A stretch of 64,000 bases of DNA from Kocuria turfanensis (GTDB lineage: Bacteria; Actinomycetota; Actinomycetes; Actinomycetales; Micrococcaceae), in the NCBI RefSeq assembly GCF_001580365.1, contig NZ_CP014480.1:3433981-3497980 (forward strand). The letters are read 5' to 3'. The position numbers and the translations under genes were made by a program. The notes under the pieces are model-generated. The model searched no databases and had not been told where the DNA came from. It saw nothing but the letters and a program-made list of their open reading frames with translations. Shown one piece after another: positions 8,357 to 17,032 of the stretch (its first letter is position 1; each line of letters begins with the position of its first letter).

Positions 8357-9607
8357 ATGAAGAGACTGGGTGCAGGAGCGGTCACGGCGGCGGTGGTGCT
8401 GGCGGGTGCGGTGCCGGTGGCGACCGCGCACGACGGCGACCGGCCGCCGGGGCCGCGGGTCGTCACGGAGGGCCTGGACAACCCGCGGCAGCTGAACTGG
8501 GACCAGGAGGGGGACTCCCTGGTCGTGGCCGAGGCCGGCCGCGGCGGGGAGCAGTGCACGGAGGCCGGGTGCGTCGGCGCCACCGGGGCGGTCACCCTGG
8601 TGGAGGACCCGCACCGGTGGACGCCCACGGTCTCGACCGTGGCCGACGGGTTCTTCTCGTCGGCCGCCCCGGACGGGTCCTTCGCCGTGGGCGCCAACGG
8701 GGCGGACGCCACGGACGTGGCCGGCCAGTACCTCGTGGCCGGCTACGACCCGGACCGGCCGCCCATGCGCAACGGCGCGATGCTCGTGGCCGGCACCGAG
8801 GACGGACAGGAGTACCTCCTCCCGTACGCGGACCTGCAGGCCGCGGAGGAGCAGCTCAACCCGGACGGGGCGCAGATCGAGTCGAACCCGTACGCGGTCC
8901 TGTTCGTGGACGAGGACAGCGGGGTCTCGCCGGACGGCTACGCGCTCGTGGCCGACGCCGCCGCGAACGCGGTTTGGAAGGTCGAGCCGGACTTCTCCAC
9001 CGCCACGGAGGGCGCCCCGCCCGAGTACGAGATCACCGTGTGGGCCACCTGGCCGACCACGGTCCTGCCGGACGGCACGGACGACCCGGCGGGGCCGGCC
9101 GAGTTCGTGCCCACGTCCCTGGCCACGGACGAGGACGGCAATGTCTACGTGGGCGGCCTCGGGTCGGAGCGCCCGGGAGAGGCCTCGGTCGTGCAGTTCT
9201 CCGCGGACGGGGCCGAGCTCGAACGGTGGGACGGCTTCACCGCCGTCACCGGCGTGGCGGTGGACGGCGGCCACCTGTACGTCTCGCAGCTGTTCGGCCC
9301 CACGCCGCCGCTGCCGCCAGGGGAGACCCCGGCGGAGGAGGCGCCGCCCACCCCGGGGCAGGTTCCCGGTCAGGTGGTCGTGCTGCACCGCCACCACGAG
9401 GACCCGGTGCGCTGGGCGATCGACGTCCCGCTGCCGGCCGGGCTGGCGGCCGACGGCCGCGGCAGCGTCTACGCCGCGGTGAACAGCGTGGCCCCGGCCG
9501 AGGGCATCGCGGCCGGCGCGCAGAACCCCTTCGGCGCCGTCGGCGGCGGCGCGGTCTGGGAGCTGGACTTCTCCGACACCTACCGGCTGGACGCCGCGGG
9601 GGAGTAG
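8357..9607 (+). CDS. ScyD/ScyE-like secreted beta-propeller protein
   Basis: The protein has 416 residues and starts at ATG 8357 with GGGGGTGGG upstream. A signal peptide (about 1-24, ending ATAHD) is followed by repeated propeller-like blades: VVTEGLDNPRQLNWDQ, SLATDEDGNVYVGGLGS, GVAVDGGHLYVSQLFG, GLAADGRGSVYAAVNS. The opening LDNPRQL and the blade pattern are those of the ScyD/ScyE family, named after the cyanobacterial scytonemin cluster but common as an orphan secreted protein in actinobacteria. There is no catalytic signature I can name. It is monocistronic, between a divergent gene and the P-ATPase. Confidence 0.8.
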   Translation: MKRLGAGAVTAAVVLAGAVPVATAHDGDRPPGPRVVTEGLDNPRQLNWDQEGDSLVVAEAGRGGEQCTEAGCVGATGAVTLVEDPHRWTPTVSTVADGFFSSAAPDGSFAVGANGADATDVAGQYLVAGYDPDRPPMRNGAMLVAGTEDGQEYLLPYADLQAAEEQLNPDGAQIESNPYAVLFVDEDSGVSPDGYALVADAAANAVWKVEPDFSTATEGAPPEYEITVWATWPTTVLPDGTDDPAGPAEFVPTSLATDEDGNVYVGGLGSERPGEASVVQFSADGAELERWDGFTAVTGVAVDGGHLYVSQLFGPTPPLPPGETPAEEAPPTPGQVPGQVVVLHRHHEDPVRWAIDVPLPAGLAADGRGSVYAAVNSVAPAEGIAAGAQNPFGAVGGGAVWELDFSDTYRLDAAGE

Positions 9608-9738
9608 CCCGGACCCCGGCGGGACGGCACGGGAGCAGCGACGACGGCGGTGGCGCGGGCCGGTCCGGCCACCGCCGCCGGTCCGTGCGGCCGGCCCCGG
9701 CGATAGTCTGAGGACGTCACCGAGCGGACGGGGTTGCC

Positions 9739-12510
9739 GTGGATTCTCCCTGGTACACGATTCCTGCCGTCGCTGTCGCCGGGGCGCTGGGGGTGGACCC
9801 CGCCGTCGGGCTGTCCGGCGCACAGGTCACCGAACGGTCGGCGCGGCACGGCCCCAACGTCCTGGCGGAGGCGGCCGGCACGCCGTTCTGGCGGAAGGTG
9901 CTGCGGCTGCTCTCCGACCGGATGACGATCGTGCTGATCCTCGCGGCGATCGTCTCGGCCGTGGTCTCCCGGGAGTGGAAGACACCCGTGGTGATCCTGG
10001 TCGTGGTGGTGTTCAACACGGTGCTCAACTACGTCCAGGAGGCGCGGGCGGAGAACTCCCTGGCGGCGCTGCGGAAGATGTCGGTGGCGAGCTCCCGGGT
10101 CCGCCGTGACGGGCGGGTCCGGATGGTCGACCGGGCGGAGCTGGTGCCCGGCGACGTCGTGCTGCTCGAGGCCGGCGACGCCGTGCCCGCGGACGGGAGG
10201 GTGGTGGAGGCCTTCCAGCTGCAGCTGGCCGAGGCGGTCCTGACGGGGGAGTCCGAGCCGGTGGACAAGGATCCCGCGCCCGTCGTCGACCCGGACACGT
10301 CCCTGGGGGACCGCACCGGCATGGTGTTCATGAACACCGAGGTCACCCGGGGACGCGGCACCGTGGTGGTCACCGACACGGGCATGGGCACCCAGATGGG
10401 TGCGATCGCCCAGCAGCTGGCGGGGGCCGGGGACGCCCGCACCCCGCTGCAGCGCCGCATCGACCGGCTCGCCCGGCTGCTGACCGTCATCGCCTTCGTG
10501 GTGGTCGCCGTCGTCTTCGTGCTCGGGCTGCTGCGCGGGGAGTCCGTCGCCGGGCTGCTGCTGACGGCCGTGTCCCTGGCGGTGGCCACCATCCCGGAGG
10601 GGCTCACCGCTGTCGTCGCCTTCACCCTGGCCATGGGCGCCAACCGGCTGGCCCACCGCGGGGCGATCATCAAGCAGCTCTCCGCCGTGGAGACGCTGGG
10701 CTCCACCAGCCACATCGCCACCGACAAGACCGGCACCCTCACGCTCAACGAGATGACGGTCCGGCGCCTCCTGGTCGACAACCACTCCTTCCGCGTCACC
10801 GGTCAGGGGTACTCCACGGAGGGGCGCATCCTCAGCGCCGACGACACGTCGGCCGGCGCCTACCCGGACGCCTACGTGGCCATGGCGCTGTGCAACGACG
10901 CCGTCGTGCGCGACGGGCAGCTGGTGGGGGACCCCACCGACGGGGCCCTGGTGGTGCTGGCGGAGAAGGGCGGGCTCGACGTCGAGGGGGCCCGCCGGGC
11001 CCATCCGCGCCTGACGGAGGTGCCGTTCGACTCCAGCTACACGTTCCAGGCCACCTTCCACGAGCAGACGTTCCGTGTCGGCGACACCGCGGACGCGGAC
11101 TACCGCGTCTTCGTCAAGGGCGCCCCGGGGACCGTGCTGGCACGCGCCGACTCCGTGCTCGGCGCGGACGGTCCCCGGCGGCTCACGGACGAGGACTGCG
11201 CGCGGCTGCACGCCTCCGTCGAGGAGCTGGCCGGTGAGGGCCTGCGCACCCTGATGGTCGCCGGCCGCCGCCTGGACGACGGCGTCCCCGGCGCCACCCC
11301 CCTGCCCCGGGACGGGGACGCCCTGCGGGAACTCGCCACCGGACTGACCCTGTACTGCCTCGTGGGCATCACCGACCCACCCCGCCCGGAGGCCGCCGAG
11401 GCCATCGCGGTGGCCCAGGGCGCCGGCATCGCCGTGCACATGATCACCGGTGACCACCTCCGGACCGCCTCCGCCATCGCCCGGGCCCTCGCCATCCCGG
11501 GGGAGGCCGCCTCGGGCGCGGAGCTCGACGAGCTCGACGACACCGCGCTGCGTGCCCGGGCCCCCGGCTACGGGGTGCTGGCCAGGGTCACCCCCGAGCA
11601 CAAGATCCGCTTCGTCAAGGCACTGCAGGAGCGCGGCGAGGTGGTGGCGATGACCGGTGACGGCGTCAACGACGCCCCCGCCCTGAAGCAGGCCGACATC
11701 GGGGTGGCGATGGGCATCACGGGCACCGACGTGTCCAAGGGCGCGGCGCGGATGATCCTCACCGACGACAACTTCGCCACCATCGTCGCCGCCGTCCGGG
11801 AGGGGCGGGGCATCTACGACAACATCGTCAGGTTCGTCCGCTTCCAGCTGTCCACGTCCTGGGGCTTCGTGCTGCTGTTCCTCATCTGCGGAGTGCTCGG
11901 CATCGCCGGCGGCGCGCCGTTCACCGCCCTGCAGATCCTGTGGGTGAACATCATCATGGACGGTCCGCCCGCCCTGGCCCTGGGGGTGGAACCGGCCGAT
12001 CCTGTCGTGATGCACCGCCCGCCCCGCCCGGCCCGCGAGCCGCTGCTGACCCGCTCCCGGGTGGAACGCATCCTGGTCGCGGCGGCGGTGATGACCGCCG
12101 GCACCCTGGCGGTGCTGCTGCTCGCGCCCGCCTGGTTCCCCGGCATCACCGCCGCGGGCACCACGACCCTGGCGTTCACCGCCTTCGTGTTCTTCCAGGT
12201 GTTCAACCTGCTCAACGTCCGCTCCGACACCCGCTCGGTGTTCAGCGCCCGCACCTTCACCAACGGAGCCATCTGGGTGGCACTGACCGCCGTGGTCGTG
12301 CTGCAGATCGCCGTGGTGCACGCCCCCGTCCTGCAGGACCTGTTCGGCACCACCGGGCTGACCGGCGCCCAGTGGCTCACCGCCGTGGCCATCGGATCGC
12401 TGATCCTGTGGCCCGAGGAGCTGCGCAAGCTGCTGGCTGCCGCACCCCGCCCGGCAGCCTCCGCACCCCCGGGGCGAGGGCCGCGCGCGAGGACGGCGAC
12501 GTCCCGGTGA
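9739..12510 (+). CDS. Cation-transporting P-type ATPase (P2, Ca2+-ATPase-like)
   Basis: The protein has 923 residues and starts at GTG 9739. All P-type landmarks are present: actuator TGES (LTGESEPVDKD), the membrane motif IPEGLTAVVAFTLAMGANRL (about 285), the phosphorylation site DKTGTLT with Asp329, the nucleotide-binding region FVKGAPG, and the hinge TGDGVNDAPALKQADIGVAM (about 640). There are ten predicted helices including the C-terminal group. The PEGL membrane motif and overall layout place it with SERCA-like type II pumps and not with heavy-metal or Kdp pumps; the transported ion (Ca2+, Na+ or Mn2+) is not certain. The sequence gatagtct about 35 bp upstream is a plausible -10 region. 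Confidence 0.95.
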   Translation: MDSPWYTIPAVAVAGALGVDPAVGLSGAQVTERSARHGPNVLAEAAGTPFWRKVLRLLSDRMTIVLILAAIVSAVVSREWKTPVVILVVVVFNTVLNYVQEARAENSLAALRKMSVASSRVRRDGRVRMVDRAELVPGDVVLLEAGDAVPADGRVVEAFQLQLAEAVLTGESEPVDKDPAPVVDPDTSLGDRTGMVFMNTEVTRGRGTVVVTDTGMGTQMGAIAQQLAGAGDARTPLQRRIDRLARLLTVIAFVVVAVVFVLGLLRGESVAGLLLTAVSLAVATIPEGLTAVVAFTLAMGANRLAHRGAIIKQLSAVETLGSTSHIATDKTGTLTLNEMTVRRLLVDNHSFRVTGQGYSTEGRILSADDTSAGAYPDAYVAMALCNDAVVRDGQLVGDPTDGALVVLAEKGGLDVEGARRAHPRLTEVPFDSSYTFQATFHEQTFRVGDTADADYRVFVKGAPGTVLARADSVLGADGPRRLTDEDCARLHASVEELAGEGLRTLMVAGRRLDDGVPGATPLPRDGDALRELATGLTLYCLVGITDPPRPEAAEAIAVAQGAGIAVHMITGDHLRTASAIARALAIPGEAASGAELDELDDTALRARAPGYGVLARVTPEHKIRFVKALQERGEVVAMTGDGVNDAPALKQADIGVAMGITGTDVSKGAARMILTDDNFATIVAAVREGRGIYDNIVRFVRFQLSTSWGFVLLFLICGVLGIAGGAPFTALQILWVNIIMDGPPALALGVEPADPVVMHRPPRPAREPLLTRSRVERILVAAAVMTAGTLAVLLLAPAWFPGITAAGTTTLAFTAFVFFQVFNLLNVRSDTRSVFSARTFTNGAIWVALTAVVVLQIAVVHAPVLQDLFGTTGLTGAQWLTAVAIGSLILWPEELRKLLAAAPRPAASAPPGRGPRARTATSR

Positions 12511-12572
12511 GCCGGCCGGGCAGGGGGCCGGTCCCAGGGCCCGGGCGCACGGGCGCCGGCCGTGCCCGGCCA

Positions 12573-12640
12573 CGTGCCCGGGCCCGTGTCCGTGGCCGTG
12601 CCTGTGCCCGGGCTCGTGCCCGGGCTCGTGGCCGGGATCG
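12573..12640. repeat. Degenerate GC-rich short repeats
   Basis: Imperfect 11-13-base repeats of the type gcccgggctcgtg fill the region between the convergent P-ATPase and phosphotransferase genes. They are likely slippage sequence. Strong secondary structure is possible, so they may serve as a terminator. Confidence 0.5.
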
Positions 12641-12687
12641 CCGGAGCCGACGCCGGTGCCGACGCCGCGGTCCGTGCCGTTCCGGGG

Positions 12688-13899
12688 TCAGGCGACCGCC
12701 GCGAGGAAGCGCTCGGCGATCTCCAACCGCCGGCGGGCCCGGTCCGGCGGGCCGCCCGAGCGCCGGGCGCCGGCGACCAGGGACAGCGCCACCCCGGCGC
12801 AGCGCACCCGCAGCGCGGCGGGGTCCACCACGTCGTCGAAGCCGGCCAGCAGCCGCTCGGCGGTGGCCGGCGCGTGCCCGTAGCGGTCGCTGACCGTGGG
12901 CAGCACGGCCACGTGGGCGACCAGGCAGGCGAGGTCGTCCACCCGGTGGCCCGGTCCCACGGAGTCGACGTCGAGCAGCCCCGTCAGCGGCCCGAACCGC
13001 CCGCGCCCGGCGGGGCCCACCAGCAGGTTGGCCTCGTAGAGGTCCCCGTGCACCGGCACCGGCGGACCCGGGTCGGTGGCCCGGCGGGCGTCCTCGACCG
13101 CGGCGGCCAGCCGCTCGGCCCGCTGCCGCTCCTCGGGCAGCGCGACGGCGGCCGCGTGCCCGTAGTCCAGCACCCGGTCGGTCCAGCTGGGCCGCCGCGG
13201 CAGCTCCGCGGCCGCGGCGGGCAGGGCCTCGAGCAGCGCCAGGACGTGCTCGGGGCGCAGCGCGGCGGCGCCGTCGTCCCGCACCGCGCCCGCCAGGGGC
13301 GCCCCGGGCAGCTCGTGGAGCACCACCACCTCCTGCACCGGCTCGCCCGCCGGCGCCGGCACGGGCAGCCCGGCGTCGAGCAGCATCCGCAGCCGGCCGT
13401 GCAGGGCCGCGGCCCGGCCGCGCCGCAGCACCTTGAGGTAGCGGACCCCGGCGTCGTGGGTGGCCCGCTGCACCGCGCGGCGGGTCGGCCGGTAGGAGAC
13501 CGCGGTGAGCTCGGCCGCCACGGCGGAGTCGAAGGCCGTGCGCCCCACCGCCTCCGGCGAGGTCGCCCACGGCAGGCCGGGCAGCCAGGGATCGTGCGGA
13601 TGCCGCCACGCGGTCAGGGCCAGGCCCTCGTGCTCGACCAGCAGCGGGCCCCCGGCGTGCCCGACGGCCTCCCGCGGAGGGGCGGTGGTGCTCACGCAGA
13701 CCACCTCGGCGACCCGCCGCCGCCCGTCCAGGGCCGCGACGTCGAAGATCGCGCTCGCGCCCACCCCGGGGCGGTGGTGGACCCGCCGCAGCGTCCACCG
13801 GTCGGCGTCCAGCCCGGCCGGGCGCAGCACCTGCTCCAGGACCGGACCCATCCGGGGGCCGGTCAGCAGCGCCACGGCCTCCCGCCCGGGGTCGGCCAC
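12688..13899 (-). CDS. Aminoglycoside phosphotransferase-fold (APH/choline kinase-like) protein
   Basis: The protein has 403 residues and starts at GTG 13899, four bases after the stop of the ABC-F gene, so the two are cotranscribed. The kinase-like catalytic loop PVHGDLYEANLLVG and the metal-binding segment LLDVDSVGPG are the Brenner motif and DFG-equivalent of the APH fold. The N-terminal lobe is divergent and the ATP-binding Gly-rich loop is not obvious. Such proteins phosphorylate small molecules or maltose-type sugars; no drug specificity can be inferred. Confidence 0.75.
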   Translation of the reverse strand: MADPGREAVALLTGPRMGPVLEQVLRPAGLDADRWTLRRVHHRPGVGASAIFDVAALDGRRRVAEVVCVSTTAPPREAVGHAGGPLLVEHEGLALTAWRHPHDPWLPGLPWATSPEAVGRTAFDSAVAAELTAVSYRPTRRAVQRATHDAGVRYLKVLRRGRAAALHGRLRMLLDAGLPVPAPAGEPVQEVVVLHELPGAPLAGAVRDDGAAALRPEHVLALLEALPAAAAELPRRPSWTDRVLDYGHAAAVALPEERQRAERLAAAVEDARRATDPGPPVPVHGDLYEANLLVGPAGRGRFGPLTGLLDVDSVGPGHRVDDLACLVAHVAVLPTVSDRYGHAPATAERLLAGFDDVVDPAALRVRCAGVALSLVAGARRSGGPPDRARRRLEIAERFLAAVA

Positions 13900-13903
13900 C
13901 GGT

Positions 13904-15751
13904 CTAGGCCAGGTCCTCGGACAGCTCGAGCCAGCGCAGCTCGAGCTCCTCGATCTCGTCCTGGACCGCGGTCAGCCGGGCGGTGATCCCGGCCAGGCCG
14001 GTGTAGTCGGACTGGTCGTGGGCGGCCATCTCGGCGTGGATGGTGTCGACCTTCGCGGTGAGCTTCTCCAGCTTCCGCTCGATCGCGCTCACCTCCTTCT
14101 GCGCGCTGCGGGCCTGGGCGCCGGAGAGCTTCGGCGCGCCCTGCGCCGTCGTGCCCTTGGACCCGTTCGAGGAGGCCCCCGTGGCCGCCAGCGGGTTCGA
14201 GGCGTTCGCCGAGCCGGCGGCCGTGCCGGTGCGCGACTGGGCGGCGAGCTCCAGGTACTGCTCCACGCCGCGGGGCAGGTGCCGGAACCGGCCGTCGATC
14301 ACGGCGTACTGCTGGTCGGTGACCCGCTCCAGGAGGTAGCGGTCGTGGGAGACCACCAGCAGGGTGCCCGGCCAGGTGTCGAGCAGGTCCTCCATGGCCG
14401 CGAGCATGTCGGTGTCCAGGTCGTTGGACGGCTCGTCGAGGATCAGCACGTTGGGCTCGTCCAGCAGGATCAGCAGCAGCTGCAGCCGCCGCTTCTGCCC
14501 GCCCGAGAGGTCCTTGACGGGGGTGGCCAGCTGCTCGTTGGTGAAGCCCAGCCGCTCCAGCAGCTGGCCCGGGGTCATCTCCTTGCCGTCGGTGAGGTAG
14601 GTGGTGCGCTTGGACGCGACCACGTCCGAGACCCGGTCCTCGGCCACCTCCTCCAGCTCGGACAGCTGCTGGGTCAGCGTGGCGATCCGCACGGTCTTCC
14701 CGCGCTTGACCCGCCCGCTCGTGGGCTGCACGTCCCCGGTGACCAGGCCCAGCAGCGTGGACTTGCCCGCGCCGTTGACGCCCAGGATGCCGGTGCGCTC
14801 GCCGGGGGCGATCAGCCAGGTGACGTCCCGGAGCACCTCGCGCGGGCCGTCGTCCTCGGTGGGGTAGGAGACGGAGACCTTCTCCAGGTCCACCACGTCC
14901 TTGCCCAGCCGGGAGACGGCCAGCTGGGACAGGGCCACGGTGTCGCGCGGCGGCGGGACGTCGTTGATGAGCTGGTTGGCGGCCTCGATGCGGAACTTGG
15001 GCTTCGCGGTGCGCGCGGGGGCGCCGCGGCGCAGCCAGGCGAGCTCCTTCTTCATGAGGTTCTGCCGCTTGGCCTCTACGGTGGCGGCCTGCCGGTCCCG
15101 CTCCACCCGCTGGAGGACGTAGGCCGCGTAGCCGCCCTCGAAGGGCTCGACCATCCGGTCGTGCACCTCCCAGGTGTCGGTGCACACGGCGTCCAGGAAC
15201 CAGCGGTCGTGGGTGACCACGGCCATGCCGCCCTGGTTCCTGGGCCAGCGGTTGTTGAGGTGGCGGGCCAGCCAGGTGATGCCGTCCACGTCCAGGTGGT
15301 TGGTGGGCTCGTCCAGGAAGATCACGTCCCAGTCCCCGGCCAGCAGCGCCGCGAGCGCCACGCGGCGCTTCTGCCCGCCGGAGAGCTCCCCGATCCGGGC
15401 GTCCCAGTCCAGGTCCTTGACCAGGCCGGCGATCACGTCCCGGACCTTCGCGTCCCCGGCCCACTCGTGCTCCTCGCGGTCCCCGACGACGGCGTGCCCC
15501 ACGGTCAGCTCCGGGTCCAGCACGTCGGCCTGGTCGAGCATGCCCACCCGCACCCCGGAGCGCACGGTGACGCGGCCCCCGTCCGGCTTCAGCCGCCCGG
15601 CGAGCAGCTTCATCAGCGTGGACTTGCCGTCGCCGTTGCGGCCCACGATGCCGATCCGGTCGCCCTCGTCGATGCCGAGGCTGACGGAGTCGAAGACCGT
15701 CTTGGTGGGGAATTCGAGGTGCAGGTTCTCGCCGCCGAGTAGATGTGCCAC
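13904..15751 (-). CDS. ABC-F family ATPase, Uup-like
   Basis: The protein has 615 residues with two ABC domains and no membrane helices. Domain 1: Walker A GRNGDGKS, signature LSGGQKRR, Walker B VIFLDEPTNHLD. Domain 2: Walker A GVNGAGKS, signature LSGGQKRR, Walker B LILDEPSNDLD followed by SHDRYLLERV. An Arg/Lys-rich linker joins the domains, and the C-terminus (about 540-615) is a charged coiled coil (ERKLEKLTAKVDTIH). The SNDLD box in domain 2 and the coiled-coil tail fit Uup more than EttA. These proteins act on ribosomes or DNA intermediates. It is the first gene of a two-gene unit with the phosphotransferase. Confidence 0.92.
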   Translation of the reverse strand: MAHLLGGENLHLEFPTKTVFDSVSLGIDEGDRIGIVGRNGDGKSTLMKLLAGRLKPDGGRVTVRSGVRVGMLDQADVLDPELTVGHAVVGDREEHEWAGDAKVRDVIAGLVKDLDWDARIGELSGGQKRRVALAALLAGDWDVIFLDEPTNHLDVDGITWLARHLNNRWPRNQGGMAVVTHDRWFLDAVCTDTWEVHDRMVEPFEGGYAAYVLQRVERDRQAATVEAKRQNLMKKELAWLRRGAPARTAKPKFRIEAANQLINDVPPPRDTVALSQLAVSRLGKDVVDLEKVSVSYPTEDDGPREVLRDVTWLIAPGERTGILGVNGAGKSTLLGLVTGDVQPTSGRVKRGKTVRIATLTQQLSELEEVAEDRVSDVVASKRTTYLTDGKEMTPGQLLERLGFTNEQLATPVKDLSGGQKRRLQLLLILLDEPNVLILDEPSNDLDTDMLAAMEDLLDTWPGTLLVVSHDRYLLERVTDQQYAVIDGRFRHLPRGVEQYLELAAQSRTGTAAGSANASNPLAATGASSNGSKGTTAQGAPKLSGAQARSAQKEVSAIERKLEKLTAKVDTIHAEMAAHDQSDYTGLAGITARLTAVQDEIEELELRWLELSEDLA

Positions 15752-15816
15752 CCGTCAAGGGTACTCGCGCGCCCCACCCGCTCGGCCGGTCCCCCTTTTC
15801 CTGCGGCGCCTTCTTC

Positions 15817-15890
15817 CGCCGAGTCCCCCATGTGCTCGCAGTTCCCCCCGATGGATCGGGGGGAACTGCGAGCACATGGGGGACTCGGCG
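15817..15890. repeat. Perfect 74-bp palindrome (36-bp arms, 2-base centre)
   Basis: The left arm at 15817-15852 is the exact reverse complement of 15855-15890, with only GG between them. Each arm contains a run of five C or G, the word atgtgctcgcagtt and a run of six C or G. It lies between two divergently transcribed genes (ABC-F leftward, hypothetical rightward), so it is not in a normal terminator position. It would form a cruciform or a very stable RNA hairpin. Confidence 0.95.
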
Positions 15891-15935
15891 CAGAGATGGG
15901 GGACTCGGCGCAGAGACGGGGGACTCGGCGGAGGG
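15876..15935. repeat. Three 20-bp direct repeats continuing the palindrome arm
   Basis: The unit atgggggactcggcgcagag occurs at 15876-15895 and 15896-15915, and a diverged copy follows at 15916-15935. The first copy overlaps the right arm of the palindrome, so the palindrome and the direct repeats share one building block. Confidence 0.85.
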
Positions 15936-16027
15936 GCAGGGGAAGGGGAGGGAGCGTCCGGGGTGGTGCCGAAGTGCGGACAGGGAGCTTTCAGCCACGG
16001 CACAAGCACGGGTGAGAGCATGGAGGC

Positions 16028-16795
16028 ATGGAGCAGCAGAACCCGACGGAGCGACCCACCGCGACCACCGTCCACCCGATCGGCACCCGCCTGGACGGGG
16101 TCACGGACCTGGAGGTCGCCGTGCGCACGGTCCGGGAGCACCCCGGGCCGGTGGAGATCCCCGCCGGACCCGGTCAGCTGGCCGGGCGCCACCTCGGGTC
16201 GGTGCCCCAGCGGCAGGTCGGCGAGGCGCTGCGCGGGGCCGGCGCCGCCCCCCTGATCCTGCGGGCGGACATCTCCATCGACGAGGACATCCCGGACGAG
16301 GGCGTCATCGCGGTCCTCGACGACCACCTGTCCCTGGCCGCCGGCGTGGGCGCCGAGTACCTCGTGGTGCCCCGGGCCGGGGTCGGCGGGCGCGGGCGCA
16401 GCGAGGACCGGATCTTCTCCATGCTGGCGGCGCTCGCGGAGGCGGCCTCGGCCCACCAGGTGCACCTGCTGCTGGAGACCGAGGGTGCCACCGTGGACGA
16501 GGTGGAGCTGATCCAGTTCCTGGAGCGCGCCCGCAAGGAGGGCACGCTGGACGTGGACCCGCACTACCTGGCCTCCGTGGCCTGGAACGTCGCCGCCTCC
16601 ACCGCCGCGGGGGAGGGCCCGGCCGCCGCGTTCGAGCGGATGCGGCCGCTGCTGGACCTCGCCCCGCTGATCGTGTGCGGGGTGGACGAGGACACGGTGG
16701 AGGACCTCTTCGCCGCCGTGCCGGAGCTGCGCGGGGCCGCCGCGGCGGCCCGGATCCTGGTCATCCTGGGGCGCCCGGGACCGGCCGGCGCCTGA
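16028..16795 (+). CDS. Hypothetical protein, possible TIM-barrel (xylose isomerase-like) fold
   Basis: The protein has 255 residues and starts at ATG 16028. Alternating hydrophobic strands and helices with strands such as APLILRADI, AEYLVVPRAG, VHLLLETEGA and APLIVCGVDE suggest a TIM barrel of the sugar phosphate isomerase/epimerase type, but the usual metal-ligand set (Glu, Asp, His, Glu) is not clear. It is cytosolic. The downstream tRNA gene begins about 60 bp after its stop. I cannot assign a reaction, and the fold is itself an inference from the hydrophobicity pattern. Confidence 0.65.
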   Translation: MEQQNPTERPTATTVHPIGTRLDGVTDLEVAVRTVREHPGPVEIPAGPGQLAGRHLGSVPQRQVGEALRGAGAAPLILRADISIDEDIPDEGVIAVLDDHLSLAAGVGAEYLVVPRAGVGGRGRSEDRIFSMLAALAEAASAHQVHLLLETEGATVDEVELIQFLERARKEGTLDVDPHYLASVAWNVAASTAAGEGPAAAFERMRPLLDLAPLIVCGVDEDTVEDLFAAVPELRGAAAAARILVILGRPGPAGA

Positions 16796-16857
16796 GCGCC
16801 TGGTGGTAGGGTGACTCCCTGTGCACGGTGTGCACCACTGCCGTTCCACGGCGGTGC

Positions 16858-16930
16858 TCCGCCTTGGTGTAATCGGCAGCACCCCGGCCTTTGGAGCCGC
16901 GGAGTCTAGGTTCGAGTCCTAGAGGCGGAA
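16858..16930 (+). tRNA. tRNA-Gln (anticodon TTG)
   Basis: A cloverleaf can be drawn by eye: acceptor arms tccgcct/aggcgga (7 perfect pairs), a D-arm around ggtgtaatcggcagc, an anticodon loop ctttgga with anticodon TTG, a T-arm ctagg-ttcgagt-cctag and discriminator A. CCA is not encoded. The outermost anticodon-stem pair reads C-C instead of a Watson-Crick pair. The position upstream of glmU matches the usual actinobacterial arrangement. Confidence 0.93.
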
Positions 16931-17032
16931 CGTCCGCATCCCGCCCGACAGCCTGCTAGACGGAACCGAGACGGACCCGGTGATCCCACCGGAGCCTCTC
17001 GACGATCGACGACCGAGGAGCTGCATCCCGCT

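Noticed and set aside
9580..12573. A 997-codon minus-strand open frame
   Set aside because: It is the antisense shadow of the P-type ATPase, whose motifs are all intact on the plus strand; such shadows are common at very high GC.
12688..13899. Calling the APH-fold proteins (also 34088-35047) antibiotic-resistance enzymes
   Set aside because: Only the kinase-fold motifs are visible; most actinobacterial members act on metabolites, so resistance is not supported.
15817..15890. Ordinary transcription terminator
   Set aside because: Both flanking genes are transcribed away from it, the loop is two bases, and the arms are far longer than a terminator.
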